Origin: Asterias rubens
Taxonomy: Eukaryota > Echinodermata > Asteroidea > Forcipulatida > Asteriidae
Length of the DNA stretch: 64,000 nucleotides
Direction of reading: 5' to 3'
NCBI RefSeq assembly: GCF_902459465.1
Contig: NC_047064.1
Span: 832,762 to 896,761 of the forward strand
Shown here: piece after piece, positions 22,491-38,000 of the stretch
Numbering within the stretch: the stretch's first letter is position 1
Layout: each line of letters opens with the position of its first letter
Notes under the pieces: model-generated
Database searches by the model: none
Told to the model about the DNA's origin: nothing
Seen by the model: the letters and a program-made list of their open reading frames with translations, nothing else
Program-made: the position numbers and the translations under genes

Positions 22491-22833
22491 TGATTTACAC
22501 ACAGTAACGCCAGCTTTCAGAAATAGCAAAAACTTTGTGATTACAGTAAATGTCTTCAAATTATATGGCAGCCGCATCCTGTCATCGGATATTTTAGATG
22601 TTGACAATTTTTGCCCCGGAAGGATAGCGTAAACAAGGGTCTGAGACTTGTATTTTTCCCATCTCACAAGATGACTCTATCTTCATGTGTAGTGGGAATG
22701 AGTACGTCACAAAATTGAATTTTACATTTTCCATCCTCTAATATAAAAATGGGTGTGATGATATTATGGTGCAAGTGATTTGCACAACTTCAGAGGTGAC
22801 CATTTTAAAACAACAATTAAATCGAACGGCCTC

Positions 22834-22935
22834 TTAAAGACAGTGGACACTATTTGTAATTTTCAAAGACCAGTCTTCTCACTTGGTGTATCTCAACATA
22901 CATGTATACATAAAATAACAAACCTGTGAAGAAAA
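22834..22935. mobile_element. Truncated 'ggcactggacac' MITE
   Basis: Contains only the first about 100 bp of the family ('ttaaagacagtggacacta' through 'aacaaacctgtgaa'). Confidence 0.65.
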
Positions 22936-24520
22936 AAAAGGGTGACTACCTTGATTTTTGTTTCAAATTATCATAAAATTAAAAGATACGAAACAAAACA
23001 AAGTATTTTTTCAGGTTAATTTTATTGATAAACTTTACAGTCCATTATTTTCCCCAAACCTTCCAATAATTACCACAGTCAACATATTGAACAGCCAGTT
23101 GGGTTGATTTATGCGATTACTAATAGTACCATTGCATGTTATCCTACCCCTGAAGTTATAATAAATACAAATCATAAATATGGCTATATTTTGGACTCTA
23201 TATTTTAATCAGGCTTCCTCTTGAAGAGCAGCCGAAGAATTTGTTTTCTTCACTTTTTCAAAATAACTAACATAGCCCAAGCCCACTGGTTTATAAAACG
23301 CGAATATACAAAGTCAGTTATGGTAAACTGGAGGGTATAATAAACTAGCGATATATAAAGTTAGCACGGCTATTTTGGACCAATAATCCCAACGAATACT
23401 TCTTAGGCTAAACACTCCGGCTAGAGGTCAGAGTTGACTCCAAGTCCCATGGGAGTCTGACACTTGACCCGGAAACTAGTATTTAAATGTGTTTTAAAAG
23501 TGAGGTATACGTTTGGTACCCCCTCTTAAAATTAATGGCCCGCAATGAAAACTTGTCTGAGGGTACAGCAATTTTCGATAGTTTAAAGCAGTTTTCACTT
23601 TGTGAAGTAATGTGGTAATGGAAAAGTATATCATGTTGTATCCACTTAAATTTGAATCTGAGAAGCGATACTGACAGTAACGTTTCACAGAATGTGTATT
23701 CCAGTTACGGTTTATTATTCCTGCATGCGTGGACAGAATCACTCCGGGTTTTCGGATCTCTTAAAAACGCGGCAAGATTTTGGGTCCTCAAGACTGACCC
23801 GGAGATTTTTAGAGAGTAAGTATGAAACATCCTTATGAAACAGTTATTGAGGATTTTTGGTGATATCCACTGAATTTCGAGTATGCCATGCCTCAAGTCA
23901 TAAACGTAAACGTACTAATTTAATCATAAGACCCGACTTGAACCAAGTCTATACGAGAAAGTGCACATAAAATTATGGCAATAAATTGTTATTGTTATAA
24001 TCAACTATTTATATCAATTTTTAGTTGAGAGGTTTTCAATGAATTTAGTCTTCAACAAATCATGAGTTACTGACCAAATAAATTTTAGGGTTACTTTTAT
24101 ATCAGTACATTGCAATTATGTGTTACTTATGTTAGTTTATACTGTAAAGCCTTTGATATGTGAAGATGCTACCGTCTCGACTGCAAAACCGCGACAGACA
24201 TTTTAACGACTTGCCCTTGAGTCTAGTAAAGACTTTCAAAGAATTTCGCCTCGGCAACATCATTTTAAACCCTTTAAAATCCGTTGTGAAATAGATTTCT
24301 GTGAAAATAAATAAAATACATCCCGCTAGTCATATTGAAAATCATTAACAGTTGTTTAAAATACGCGCGTCTCTTAAGTTATTACGACGTTTCGACTACC
24401 GCGTCTTCGATATTGAGTACCTCAAGTGTACGTTAAGAAGACTTGAGAAGTTGAGACACAATATTTCTACAGTTGTTTGGGTCATTTTCACCGAAAGTAG
24501 TGATACTTGAGAGGTCTCCG
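22936..24520. other. Intergenic, possible 3' UTR of the MFSD6-type gene
   Basis: No exon or repeat was recognised. A minus-strand AATAAA (plus 'tttatt') near 23710 is one possible end for the MFSD6-type transcript. A 'acgtttcgactacc' motif near 24388 hints at an old element fragment. Confidence 0.35.
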
Positions 24521-27249
<2,729 letters not shown>

Positions 27250-27306
27250 CGTTTATCTCAGATGTAGCTATGTCTTTAACAACTCCAACCAACTCGACAG
27301 AGCTAC
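27250..27306 (-). other. 5' UTR part of MFSD6 exon 2 with splice acceptor
   Basis: Upstream of the start codon the minus strand shows a strong acceptor, 'ctgtttctttcctgaatacag', ending at 27307. This implies that the start-codon exon begins at 27306 and that at least one non-coding exon lies upstream. Confidence 0.65.
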
Positions 27307-27419
27307 CTGTATTCAGGAAAGAAACAGTGGAATAATTTAAAACTTATAACCAGTAGCAATATGAAAACAACCCCAATGTACAAACATGACAAGCATAATG
27401 TATAGCGTTACTCAGTGTA

Positions 27420-27485
27420 CGGCAAGCGTGTGCCACGACACCCCCCCCCCCACCCGACCGATCCGATCCCCCTCCCCCCCCCACA
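27420..27485. repeat. Poly-C tracts
   Basis: Several runs of 8-11 C are separated by short gaps, in the first intron of the MFSD6-type gene. Confidence 0.7.
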
Positions 27486-27537
27486 CTACAAATTTAACAA
27501 AACAATAAATTGTTAAAAGGAAAATAAATAAAGTTGG

Positions 27538-27662
27538 GAAGTTTCCGTATGGCGCCACCACTTTTTCATTCGAAATAAAATAATATAGTATCTAGTTTAC
27601 CTGATTGATATATCCCTTTTTGTAAAAATGAGTGAAAAAGTGGTGGCGCCATACGGAAAGTT
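27538..27662. mobile_element. Small foldback MITE
   Basis: The ends 'tttccgtatggcgccaccac' and 'gtggtggcgccatacggaaa' are perfect inverted complements that continue into 'tttttcat' and 'gtgaaaaa'. The interior is AT-rich. Confidence 0.8.
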
Positions 27663-28100
27663 ATCCAATATATCTTATTATATAGCCTAATTATGTCTAG
27701 ATTACACCAGAAATCACCCAGTGTGAAACACATTCGGGGTCCTTAAGCGGGCCTGGACCCAACGCCATAAGGCTTTAAACATTGCTCTGTGCTCACAAGG
27801 GTGTGGCATACTTGTACTACTTGAACCCTTCCCATTTCCAAAATGAATCAATATTATCTCAAACCTGTAGATGTTCTGAATATGAACCATAACTGTAAAT
27901 ACAGTCGGCAAAGCATCCCAATGGAAACACCAACTTCTACACTCATGTACAACACATTGTTGTAGGCCTACACAACCGACACCCCATGAAGGCTGTACAT
28001 GTACTATGATTGTGCACTGATGTTCCTTACACTGTGGTTGATTTTCAAACAACCCATGACACAAAATGGATTCATTGTTTACCAACAAATTTGTACTCAC

Positions 28101-28257
28101 CCTGTTTGTTGCCAAAATAAAGCGCTTGGACAAAACCGTAGCTCCGTTCTTCTGATGAGTTTTCCCTGCCACGGAATTCTGTCACTGTAGACAGACTTCT
28201 TACTAAACTCGGCACCGGTGAATTGGGCCTGTATGACCTACCTCTTGCTTTAAACAC
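28101..28257 (-). other. Candidate 5' non-coding exon of the MFSD6-type gene
   Basis: On the minus strand a good donor, CAGG|GTGAGT, ends an exon-like segment at 28101. It lies about 0.8 kb upstream of the acceptor at 27307. The upstream limit is not defined by the sequence, and no transcription start motif was found. Confidence 0.35.
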
Positions 28258-28509
28258 CTACATGTACAGTGCATAAATCTAAAGCACCCCACTTCAATTC
28301 TTTCACGTCTACTGAAAGCATTCTTTCTACTATTTTCATTGAAAACACAAAGCCTATTCCTGAGTATCAAGGTACATTGGGCAAACTGAATACCTGGTGC
28401 ACGAAGCGGTGCCATCCCAGCCAGTACAGTTGTTGTCAAAGGACAAATGCTATGGTGTCGAAAATAGACATATCAAGTAAAGCAATTCTGACTTTTATCA
28501 AATGGTGAT

Positions 28510-28995
28510 ACGACTGTCTAAGCATTTTGTTCCGTTTTTCGCATCTGACCTGCTGTACGTCAATGTTCTTTCGCGCTAAAGGTTCTTTCTGGTGGAAACT
28601 AATCATTCAAAGCAAGGATGTTTTTCTGTCTTGCTTTAAAGGCAAAGTATCCCTTTGGTTTTTGACACCGTTCGATTGTTTTACCTAATCCTTTTATAAT
28701 TTTTTATATTTTCAATTTGTTGAGGTTTTGAGGAACAAAAAAGTCAAATCATTATAATAAAACTAACCTGTGAAAACAATAATATCCAATACAAAGGTGT
28801 TTGTGTTTTTTAGATATCGCCGAAAATCCGCAGCGGATTTCTGTCCACGCAGAAAGAAACACTTCTCAGATTGAAATTTTGGGGCATAAAAACATATATG
28901 TTTTTACATAACTACATTACGTCAAAGTGAAATAATTCTCAAATCCTTTAAACTATTTTGTTTTACACTGCTGTATGCTTTAGAGATGTTAAATT
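28510..28995. other. Intergenic, possible old repeat
   Basis: 'aaaggcaaagtatccctttg' onward has the feel of a dispersed repeat but no second copy is visible in this window. No coding seen. Confidence 0.3.
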
Positions 28996-28997
28996 TG

Positions 28998-29180
28998 CAT
29001 CGGGGATAAAGAATATTCATTTTGGTTTTTACCCATACAACGTTGTGTGTTAGCACTGTATACTCAGCAAATACCCGAGTTCTGTGAACCAAATCACAGG
29101 CATATTACTCGGGTTGGATTCGAACCCACGACCTTTGCAATTCTAAAGCAGTGTTAGGCTACCTAGATCTAGGCTTAACC
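28998..29180 (-). repeat. tRNA-derived SINE
   Basis: On the minus strand a tRNA-like head with B box 'gtgggttcgaatccaa' is followed by 'gagtaatatgcctgtgattt', 'agtatacagtgctaacacac' and 'tatgggtaaaaacc'. The 3' part recurs at about 62125-62185. Confidence 0.65.
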
Positions 29181-29309
29181 AAAAATGTTTGCTTGTCTCT
29201 TTTTTGGTTGGTCTTCTTGGGTGTACTTTGGATGTATTTTTTAATATATAGATGACCACAATATATATATGTTTTTAGCTTCTTGGAAAGCTGATAGATA
29301 TGTATAAAG

Positions 29310-29550
29310 CATTGTGAGAGAAAAACGGCTCCCTCTGAAGTAACGTAGTTTTTAAATAATTTATCACTAAAATATTAAAAGACTTCAGGCATTAAATCAC
29401 ACAAACGTGTGCAACAAGAGTTTTTTTCCCCCATAATTTTCTTGCAACCTCGATGACCAATTGAGCCCAAAGTTCACAGGTTATTTTATGCATATTATTA
29501 TTGGGATACACAAAGTGAGAATACTGGTCTTCGCGCCTCATTGGCGTACG
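29310..29550. mobile_element. 'ggcactggacac' MITE, inverted, end-truncated
   Basis: Contains 'gagagaaaaacggctccctc' and 'tgaagtaacgtagttttt' through 'gatacacaaagtgagaatac' plus 'tggtctt', in reverse orientation to the 17985 copy. The terminal repeats are lost. Confidence 0.65.
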
Positions 29551-30036
29551 TTAATCGGGAATCTGAAGCACACTTTTGGTTAAGAGTCTCGGTTCGTAAT
29601 TTGTTTTGCGTTTGGCTTCATTTTCTACAACGACAATGAATCTATGAATCAATGTCAAAGTAATAGTCTCAACAATTCCTGCTTTGCGTTGCTATGTTGA
29701 CTCTTAGAAAAGCCACTCCTGTTAGCCTGAACTTTACCCCGTGTCACCCTATCAATATTGACATTGACTTCGAGTTAAGCCACGGGAAGCCTATTCACAT
29801 ATCAATTGTCGATTAAGAAGTGATATCGGGAAATAGTATTCATCTTTAATTAATCAACTGATATCAACTTTGATTGAAGTACCAAGTGGGCTGGCAGTAT
29901 CGTAACCGCAACACAATCTACATAACGAGCAGAAGCCTAAGATTTCTGCAAAAAAAGATAATGGGTTGTTTCGCCGATTTAAACCGGTTTTTAAGGCAAT
30001 TGGACATTGGGGTTTTATGTATGGTCGGGATCACAC

Positions 30037-30330
30037 CTTCATCCTCCCTTTATCCTTTATCCTCCATTCTCAACTCTCCATCCTCCAACCTCCATCTTCC
30101 TCCTTTATCCTTAATCCTCAATCCTCCACCCACCACCCTCCATCCTCCACCCTCCGGCCTCCACCCTCTATCTCCCCCCTTCATTCTTTATTTTCAACCT
30201 TCACCCACCACCAAATACCCTCTCTCCTTCATCCTTCATTTTTCATCTTTCATCCTTCGTTACTCATCCTTCATCATCCACCCACCACCCTCTTTCCTTA
30301 AACCTCCACCCCCCCCCCCTCCTTTACCAT
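30037..30330. repeat. Pyrimidine-rich minisatellite (catcctc-type)
   Basis: About 290 bp is almost purely C/T on the plus strand, made of variants of 'catcctcc' and 'catccttcat', ending in a poly-C run. Open frames through it are Pro/Ser/Leu low complexity and not credible genes. Strand asymmetry of this kind can form triplex DNA. Confidence 0.8.
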
Positions 30331-30847
30331 TTTGGCAGGTTATCAAGAGCTACTGTGCAATAGCTACTTCGTTGTACATAGTTTTGGCAGGTGTGCAAGT
30401 GCTTCTGTGCAGCAGCAGTACCTGTTATGTAAGTACAAAGGCATTGTGAGGGTCTACTCTAGGGTTTTTGTTTTTGGTCTGTGGGCGTAGCCTCTCTGGA
30501 ATGTCTTTGGATTTTCACTGGCAGTACTTGTTACTGACGGGCATGAGAGGCAATGAACAAAATGGTGGTGCGGGATATACATGTACAGTGGAGAAAAATG
30601 ATAGTAGGCCTATGTTTACAGCACCAGTTTTGAAGTAAGGTGTGTGAAGTTAGATACAGGCAGCCAGAGTTCCCCCTTGCATGCTGCAGCACAGATGTAT
30701 TGGGTCTGCTATGGCACAAATGAGAGCTAAGCTTGGTAAATCGTAAGTCCTTTTCATAATATTTAATGGAGAAAACCTCGTGTATCGAAATTTTGTTTTA
30801 CATAAGATAGTATAGGGCACTTGATGAAGCTTTGCATGGTGTGGAGA

Positions 30848-31154
30848 ATAAGAGCAACTATAAATATAAATATTAATAGTAAACTTGCGGGTACAACCAT
30901 GGGTAAAAAATGGGAGTGGTGGCTCTGAAAAAAGCCGGTTCGATCCTTCCCGCCCAAAAGTGCATCCCTCCAGTCATGCAAAAGCTCCACCACCTCAAGT
31001 AGTCCAGCATTCTCCTGAAGACGAGCAGAGTCTACTGTTCGAAACGTCGAGACCAAACTGACTCTTTTCAGAGCCACCACTCCCTCAAAAGAGATTTTAC
31101 CCATGGTTGTACCCGCAAGTTTACTATTAATGTTTATATTTATAGTTATTCTTA
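30848..31154. mobile_element. Foldback MITE, about 300 bp
   Basis: The arm 'agtaaacttgcgggtacaac' plus 'catgggtaaaa' is repeated inverted at 31098-31130. A second pair, 'ggagtggtggctctgaaaa' / 'ttttcagagccaccactcc', lies inside. The centre has 'tgttcgaaacgtcgag'. Confidence 0.8.
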
Positions 31155-31970
31155 TATGGCACTTGGTCACAAGCATTTTAAGTTTAGAAGGAATGTTGAT
31201 CCAAAAGCAGACAATTCAATTTTATAAAATTTCCCTGATTTGACGGCAATTGCTCATAAAGTCATACGCATGTTATTGTACAGTTTTGTATTGTTTTTAA
31301 TTGATGGGACTATCTGAAAACTAATTCAGAGTTTAAAAGCTTGGTATTACATGTATTGCAATTGGTATTACCTTTCCATTTGTGGCCATCACGGCAAATT
31401 GCTAGAATGTTATTAGAATCGGTGTAAACAATGTTGACGGTAGCACCATCAATCGTGTAAATTCGGAAAGGAGAACATTCGTGGGGCTTTCAGAATGTTT
31501 TAATGAAAGGGAGTTGTCAACCGTTGAACTGATGTTTTAAACAAAACGTCGTGGATTATGATGCCGTTGTGTGTCACTTTATTTTAATCTTTGTATATTT
31601 CGGTTATGGCTTAATCCATCAAAAACGGTACAACGATGTGTAGCGCTAGCATTATACAAAACAAGGTGACTTTATAACTGTTTTGGGACGAATGCTTGAT
31701 GTTGAGTTCTATGTAATCACCAGTTTTCTTTGTCACCAGAATACATTGACAAGAACAGTAATCTATGAATAGATAATCATGGTATCATAACACACTAGGC
31801 CTAATCCTACATAGATAAGGATGCCCATCCAGTGCAAAACAAATATACATCCATCTGTTTAAAACTTGGTTGTTGAGGCTGTAAGTGTTGACGCTCTCAA
31901 CTCAACTTTCGGCGTCTTCAGTTTCTTTCATGGAGTATTCTTTAGCCTTTAAGTAGATTTCATTGTTAGA

Positions 31971-32024
31971 ATGATGAGGCGATGGGTAGTTCTTCTCTAC
32001 CTTGCAGGTATCTTGGTGGTGAAG
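31971..32024 (+). other. Signal-peptide exon of the DSL/EGF gene
   Basis: ATGATGAGGCGATGG starts an 18-codon exon that ends at donor GAAG|GTAAGT. The peptide has basic residues followed by a hydrophobic core (WVVLLYLAGILVV). It joins in phase 0 to the exon at 34847, as expected for a secreted N-terminus. The upstream 5' UTR limit and promoter are not visible. Confidence 0.8.
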
Positions 32025-35000
32025 GTAAGTTTCAAGTTTATGCGAAAGAAACTAACATGGTGGTAATGGAGTCAAAGCTTTGTTTGAAAATCGAACTTCT
32101 ATCGACACTTTAATATTGTACGTAGGCTTTAGACCACCTTGATCAAATTGTGCTCACTAATTAGGCACTGGACACGTTTGGTAATTACTCAAAATATATA
32201 TTAGCATACTTACTTGGTAACGAGCAACGAAGAGCTGTTGATGGTACAAAACATTGTGAGAAACGATTCTTTCTGAAGTAACGCAGTTTTTGAGAAGGAG
32301 GTAATTTTTCACTTAATTATTTGCATTTGAGAAATACTTCAAGCTTACGTTTGTGCAACAAGGGTGTCTGTTCTTTTATTATTTTCTTGCAACTTCGATG
32401 ACAAATTGAGCTCAAATGTTCACAGGTATGTCACTTTATGCACTGTTGGGACACACCAAGTGAAAATACTGGTCTTTGACAATTACCAAACGTTTACAGT
32501 GCCTTTAATATGAAGAAAATGTCACCAAAAATCATTTGATTTCATTTATTAAAAAATGTGCAGACGTTGTTGAAATATTTTTGTTTCACCATCCCATGTA
32601 TATATTATTTTGATTATGTTATGTTAAATTCCAGGGCCCATAAATGAACAATACAAATACATTTTCAAACATAAAATAGTTATCAACGAAGACGTTTTTT
32701 TCTGAAGGCGTTTGACACCAATTTTGTACAAAGTAAGCTGCACAATGAACTTATTTTGCCTCTGATTACACAATACCAATAACGAATAAGGCCTTAACTA
32801 CAAAACTAACTTAAAAAAGTGAGAGATTTTCCCTCTAAACGGCACGAAGAGCAGTCATGTTCGCTGTTAAAATCCATTAATCGATCATCTGGGTTGAATA
32901 TTATTTTGTCAACAATTATTTTTCAAAATGCGAATTTGCTGGAAATTTGTTCATGCTTTAAAGTCATAGACACTATTGGTAAATACTAAAAATAATTGTT
33001 GGCATAACAACTTAGTTAGTAACGAGCAATAGTAGCTGTTGATAGTATACAACCTTGTGAGAAACGGCTCCCTCTCAAGTAACATAGTTTTTGAGAAAGA
33101 GGTAATTTCTCACTTAAAAAACGAAGTATTTTTATCATGCATCTAAAAGCACACAAAATTGTGCAACAAGTGTGTTTTTCTTTTATTATTCTCTGGAAAC
33201 TTCGATGACCAATAGAGTCAAATTTTGTACAGTTTGTTATTTTATGCATTTTTTTTAGTTTGGATACATGGGAATACTGGTCTAAGGTGTCCATGACTTT
33301 AATGGAATAGATTCCACGTTTATTACAGAATACACTGTATTAGGCCTAAACTGAATCAATGTTATTGCATCTTCCATTAAAATTGTTTCTATAAATCAAC
33401 ATTATGTTGACAAAAAACAAATGATAACCCTACCTTTAAAATTCACAGGACGCATCTTTTCAACACAGGCCGTTTACTTTTTCGTAGAGATTGTTATGAA
33501 CCAAAATATTGATCGAACGAAAAAGTTGCAACGTCGGAAAAGTGCAAAGAACAAGTACATTAACATAATGAACATTTGTTTCAAAGAACGAAAACATTTT
33601 GTTATAAAAGATCTACAAGTATCCTCTTAAATTTAATAAAATGACTCTTCGTCGTGCGTTTTACATGACAATTATTCACATATCCACACGATGTACGATT
33701 TATGTTCATGATTTAAAGGCACTGAACTCATTTGAAGATTATCAAAGAATAGTATTCTCACTTATAGTATTATTGAGTTGGAATCAATGGGGCATTTTAG
33801 ACGAACTAATTCTGCTTATAACCATTATACCACCTTTACTACAAGTAGATCAGTAATGCGCATTCGGGTAATAACCATTAAAGCCCAACCTTTAACTAAC
33901 TCCGTAGTGACGACCATGAATAAAGTAAATAATAAAAACGCATGTCCACTGATAAAGAAACGATATAATTACTCTTAAGAAAACAATAGGCAAAGTTTTA
34001 TAACCAATATGTTTTGTCAGAAGGCATGCTTTTAACATTATTCACCCGTAATCCAAATAGTATATACTGGCCATTTACGGTCGCCTGAGATCAATTTCAA
34101 ACTATGTGTAAAGGGTATACATACATACATACATGCAACACATACATACGTACATGTACATAAATACATACATACACTAGGCTTTTGTATAGCGCCATTT
34201 CTATTAGACCACAGCGCTTTGGACAAACAGCCAATAGCATTGCAAATAATACAATAAATGAACAAAAAGAGGTTACGGAAAAGGATATCACTTTTTATCC
34301 CCACAAATTGAATATGTAAGACGCGTTACCGCGGTAACGCTTATCAGCTGGTTGTTCCTATAGTGATTATTGTTACGGAGTTGACATAATATTCGCTCCG
34401 GCGTTTCAGCGATATTTCAAAAACGTGATGACGTTTGAAATGTATTTTTCACAAGTTTATTTGATTGTATACAACTACATTTGTATATATGGTTAAAACA
34501 ACCGAAACGGTTTTAGAAAAATCCCAATACATTTCCTAAGAGGAGACGATCGGATAGAGATGATAACAGTCTCGTTACTTGTTTTTTCCTACATTATAAA
34601 TAATATAATTCTTAATATCATTGCTTTTAAGCACACTATACTGACTAAATTTTAAAGGAACATTACAGAATGGGTTTTTGCTAACAAAACAGTTGCTAGC
34701 AGTGTAAGCAATTCAGTTTTTAAGCGCCAGCCTCATGTTTTTAAAAACCATTATTGAAACGAATTGAATGAAATTGAAATGATTTGAATTTGGGTTTTTC
34801 AACATTCAATATATAGGGTTTTTTATGTTTCTATGTTTACGTCCAGGTACCACACCCAGTAAACGGTTATGCAACAATGGAATTACTACTGACTAAATAC
34901 ACAGGAGACGACAGGGCATACGACAACACGTGTTGTGATTTCTGCAGAAGGATTAGCCCAGATATTTGTGATCTCCTTCTTGAGATTGGAATCAATTCGA

Positions 35001-38000
35001 TTAGGTAGGAATATTATCGAATCCAGGAACAAAGTCTGGCTTTTGCTTCAGTCTTCAACCAAGGAATAATTTTATTTGCACGTACGTGTGGTGCGATGGG
35101 TCTTCCAAGTTTAGCAAAGGCCAGTGCTTAATTTCATAGAGCTGCTTAAGCACAAAAGGTAGCTAAGCACAATAACATTTTGCTTGCCAGAATAAGGTTA
35201 CCAACCAAACTACCATGTCATATGTACACTCTGTGACTGGTATCCTGCTCATTTCTGCTTAACGGAAAATGTTTAAGCAATCCCTGCTATAGCAGCTGTA
35301 TTAAATTGGGCTGTGTCACGAGGTTTACTGCCCTCCATGCATACGTCTTTGCTTTGATTAACCTACCATGTTTAGTTCCATTTCCGATTTTGTTACGGCT
35401 AAGGCCGTATCCGAATTTGCAGCTACGGCTACGGCAACGGCTATGGCTGCCGTTAAGGGTGTTAATGGACGTCATAAATAGCACTTTATGCTGCTGCTAC
35501 TGCTGTTGTTATTGCTATTAATTTATTTATTTTAAATTGCCGTTACACAAACACGGTACCCCCTGGTAATTCAGTATTTTTACTTTGGTTTTTATTTTCC
35601 AGTGGGGGTTCGTTATACTCCATGGCAACAGGACTGATAGAGAATAATGCTGACTCCATATCATTTGGTTCCTCCGTTGGGAGTCTATCAAATCCGATTC
35701 AAACGACATACACCTCATGGCCGGTAAGGCACTTAAACATTCATACAAATTAACACTTTGTGTTTGGCTCAGATTTGGGTCGTAGTTTGTATCACGGCAA
35801 GACAAAACATAGCTTTGTCAGTACTATACGCCTCTATCGAACGTCACAAACCGAGTTTTTGCCAACCAAGATTTGAAAACTATGAGAAGCCATAAATGTC
35901 ACAGATTGTCACTGATTGTCACTGGTTGTCACAGTTTGTACCAATCTAAATATGGGCCTAGTGTTGAATTTGTTAGAAAGAAAAACAACCAATCATGATA
36001 TGCATTGTTCTAAATGACCTTAAACAAAAACTTTGGTACAAAGAATTGCAGCTGTTAATACAGCTGTTGGTGTACTTTTTAAAGAAGGATTTAGGGGATA
36101 AAGGATTTATATTAATAATGTTTTTCTCAGACTTCTGACGGTTGGTGTCCGTCTACGGATGCTGCGGCCAGAAATGCGGTTGGTACCCGCTGTCTCCTCG
36201 CTGAGCATAAGAAGCCCAAGTGAAGATGCAATGACAGTTTTGTGTTGTTTCTCAACAAGTAGACTTTGTATAATTTAACTGAAACATTTATGCGAGACTT
36301 TTATTGTATTTCTTTGTAAGCGTTTTTTATAATATCAGCATTATGTGGATCATACCTTAAATTGTATGTTTTCCCTGATTTGTTTTAGTGGAGTGTGAGG
36401 CTTGATATCAATGTCGTAGATGACGATTCCTCATTCTTTGGGGGAGTTTCGGACTTGATTGATGTCTACTCGCAGCTTATTACACAGATACCAGATACCA
36501 ATAGCAGTGTGGCTATAACACATAGCTACTCAGTATTTGGGACTAGGGCCACAAACCCAACCACGTACGTATACACCTCCTTCAACTGACGTCACATGGT
36601 CTGCCGAACAAAAATACGTGAATGTGAACGTTGTTAAAACATCAAGTTTTTAGCATAGGTGAACTTACCATTTGTCACGTCAGGTATGTACTTGCAGACG
36701 TTATACGTAAGCATGAACTAGAAACAACACAATTATCTTGCGTTTACGTTCACGTATTTGCTCGCGTAACGTACAGCCAAACCTCCTATTATGGGAGCTA
36801 AAAATTCATGTAAAGTTTATGCGTTTTTAAACGCATAAACTTTAAATGAATTTTAAAATGTGGCCGCGTCATCTAAAATGCTCACTATACAGTAACACCC
36901 GAGGAACAAGCAAGATTTATCGTGTATTAACGTCAGGTAGTTTGGGTTAATGTACACTTGCCTTTAGGGAGGCAGCAAATTGTAAAATTTGAGAAGCACA
37001 CTCTTCTACATTTCGGAGTCCATCTCTACACCTGTTCTTCATAGAACCACTCTTCCTTCCTTCATGACAGAACCAACAAAACAGTTTTTATACCTTTTCA
37101 TACTTCGGTCCAGGCTATACCATCACCATCACCATCCAACGATACTTAGAAAAAAAAATATATTTGTGTATGTCTATTGCAAAGTTCTCTTTTTGTTCAA
37201 CAGGTTGGATTTTGAAGTCAAGCTTTACTGCAATGACGATTTCTACGGTTCAGACTGTGCCACGTACTGCATAGCCCTGGATACCTCTTCGGGCCATTAT
37301 ACATGCGATCCACTCACTGGAGACAAAGTATGCATCGATGGATACGAACACCCAATCACAAACTGCATAGACGAAATCAACGAATGTTTGAATATGACTG
37401 TGGGATGTCAAAACAATGCCACGTGCGTGGACTTATTCAACGGGTTTTCATGCCAATGTGCTCCTGGTTTTGATGGGGAGCTGTGCCAAGATGATATAAA
37501 TGAATGTCACAGTTATCCATGTGTTAATGACGGTATTTGCATCGATGAAGTGAATGGTCTTCATTGCCAATGTATTACAGGATACGAAGGTGTGTTTTGT
37601 GAAGTTGAAACTGACGAATGTAGCAGTAGCCCTTGCCAAAATGGAGGAGTATGTACCAATGAAAAGGATGGTTATGTTTGTATTTGCGCTGAAGGTTTTG
37701 AAGGAGAGTCATGCGGCATTGATCTTGATGAATGTGCTAGCAATCCATGTCGAAATAATGCCACTTGCAAAGATGAAACTGCTGGATTCATGTGCAATTG
37801 TACAGATGGATATGCTGGCACATTGTGTGATGAAGACATCAATGAATGCTTGAGCAGCCCCTGCAATTATAATGGAACCTGTGTGGATGTTGTGAACGGT
37901 TTCGTATGCCAATGTTCAGCAGGATTTGATGGAGTGTTATGCAGCATTAATATTGACGAATGTTCTAGCAACCCCTGTCAAAATGGCGCTGTCTGCAACG

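Noticed and set aside
27714..28439. Minus-strand frames as an additional coding exon of the MFSD6-type gene
   Set aside because: They do not resemble MFSD6 N-termini and the start codon at 27249 already gives a complete protein; at most this is 5' UTR.
29874..30449. 191-codon frame across the pyrimidine tract
   Set aside because: The sequence is Pro/Ser/Leu low complexity produced by the C/T minisatellite.
36989..37203. Upstream extension of the giant EGF open frame
   Set aside because: It starts at TTG and precedes a clear acceptor (ttcaacag) at 37203. Exon phases from 36564 to 37204 fit, so this part is intron.
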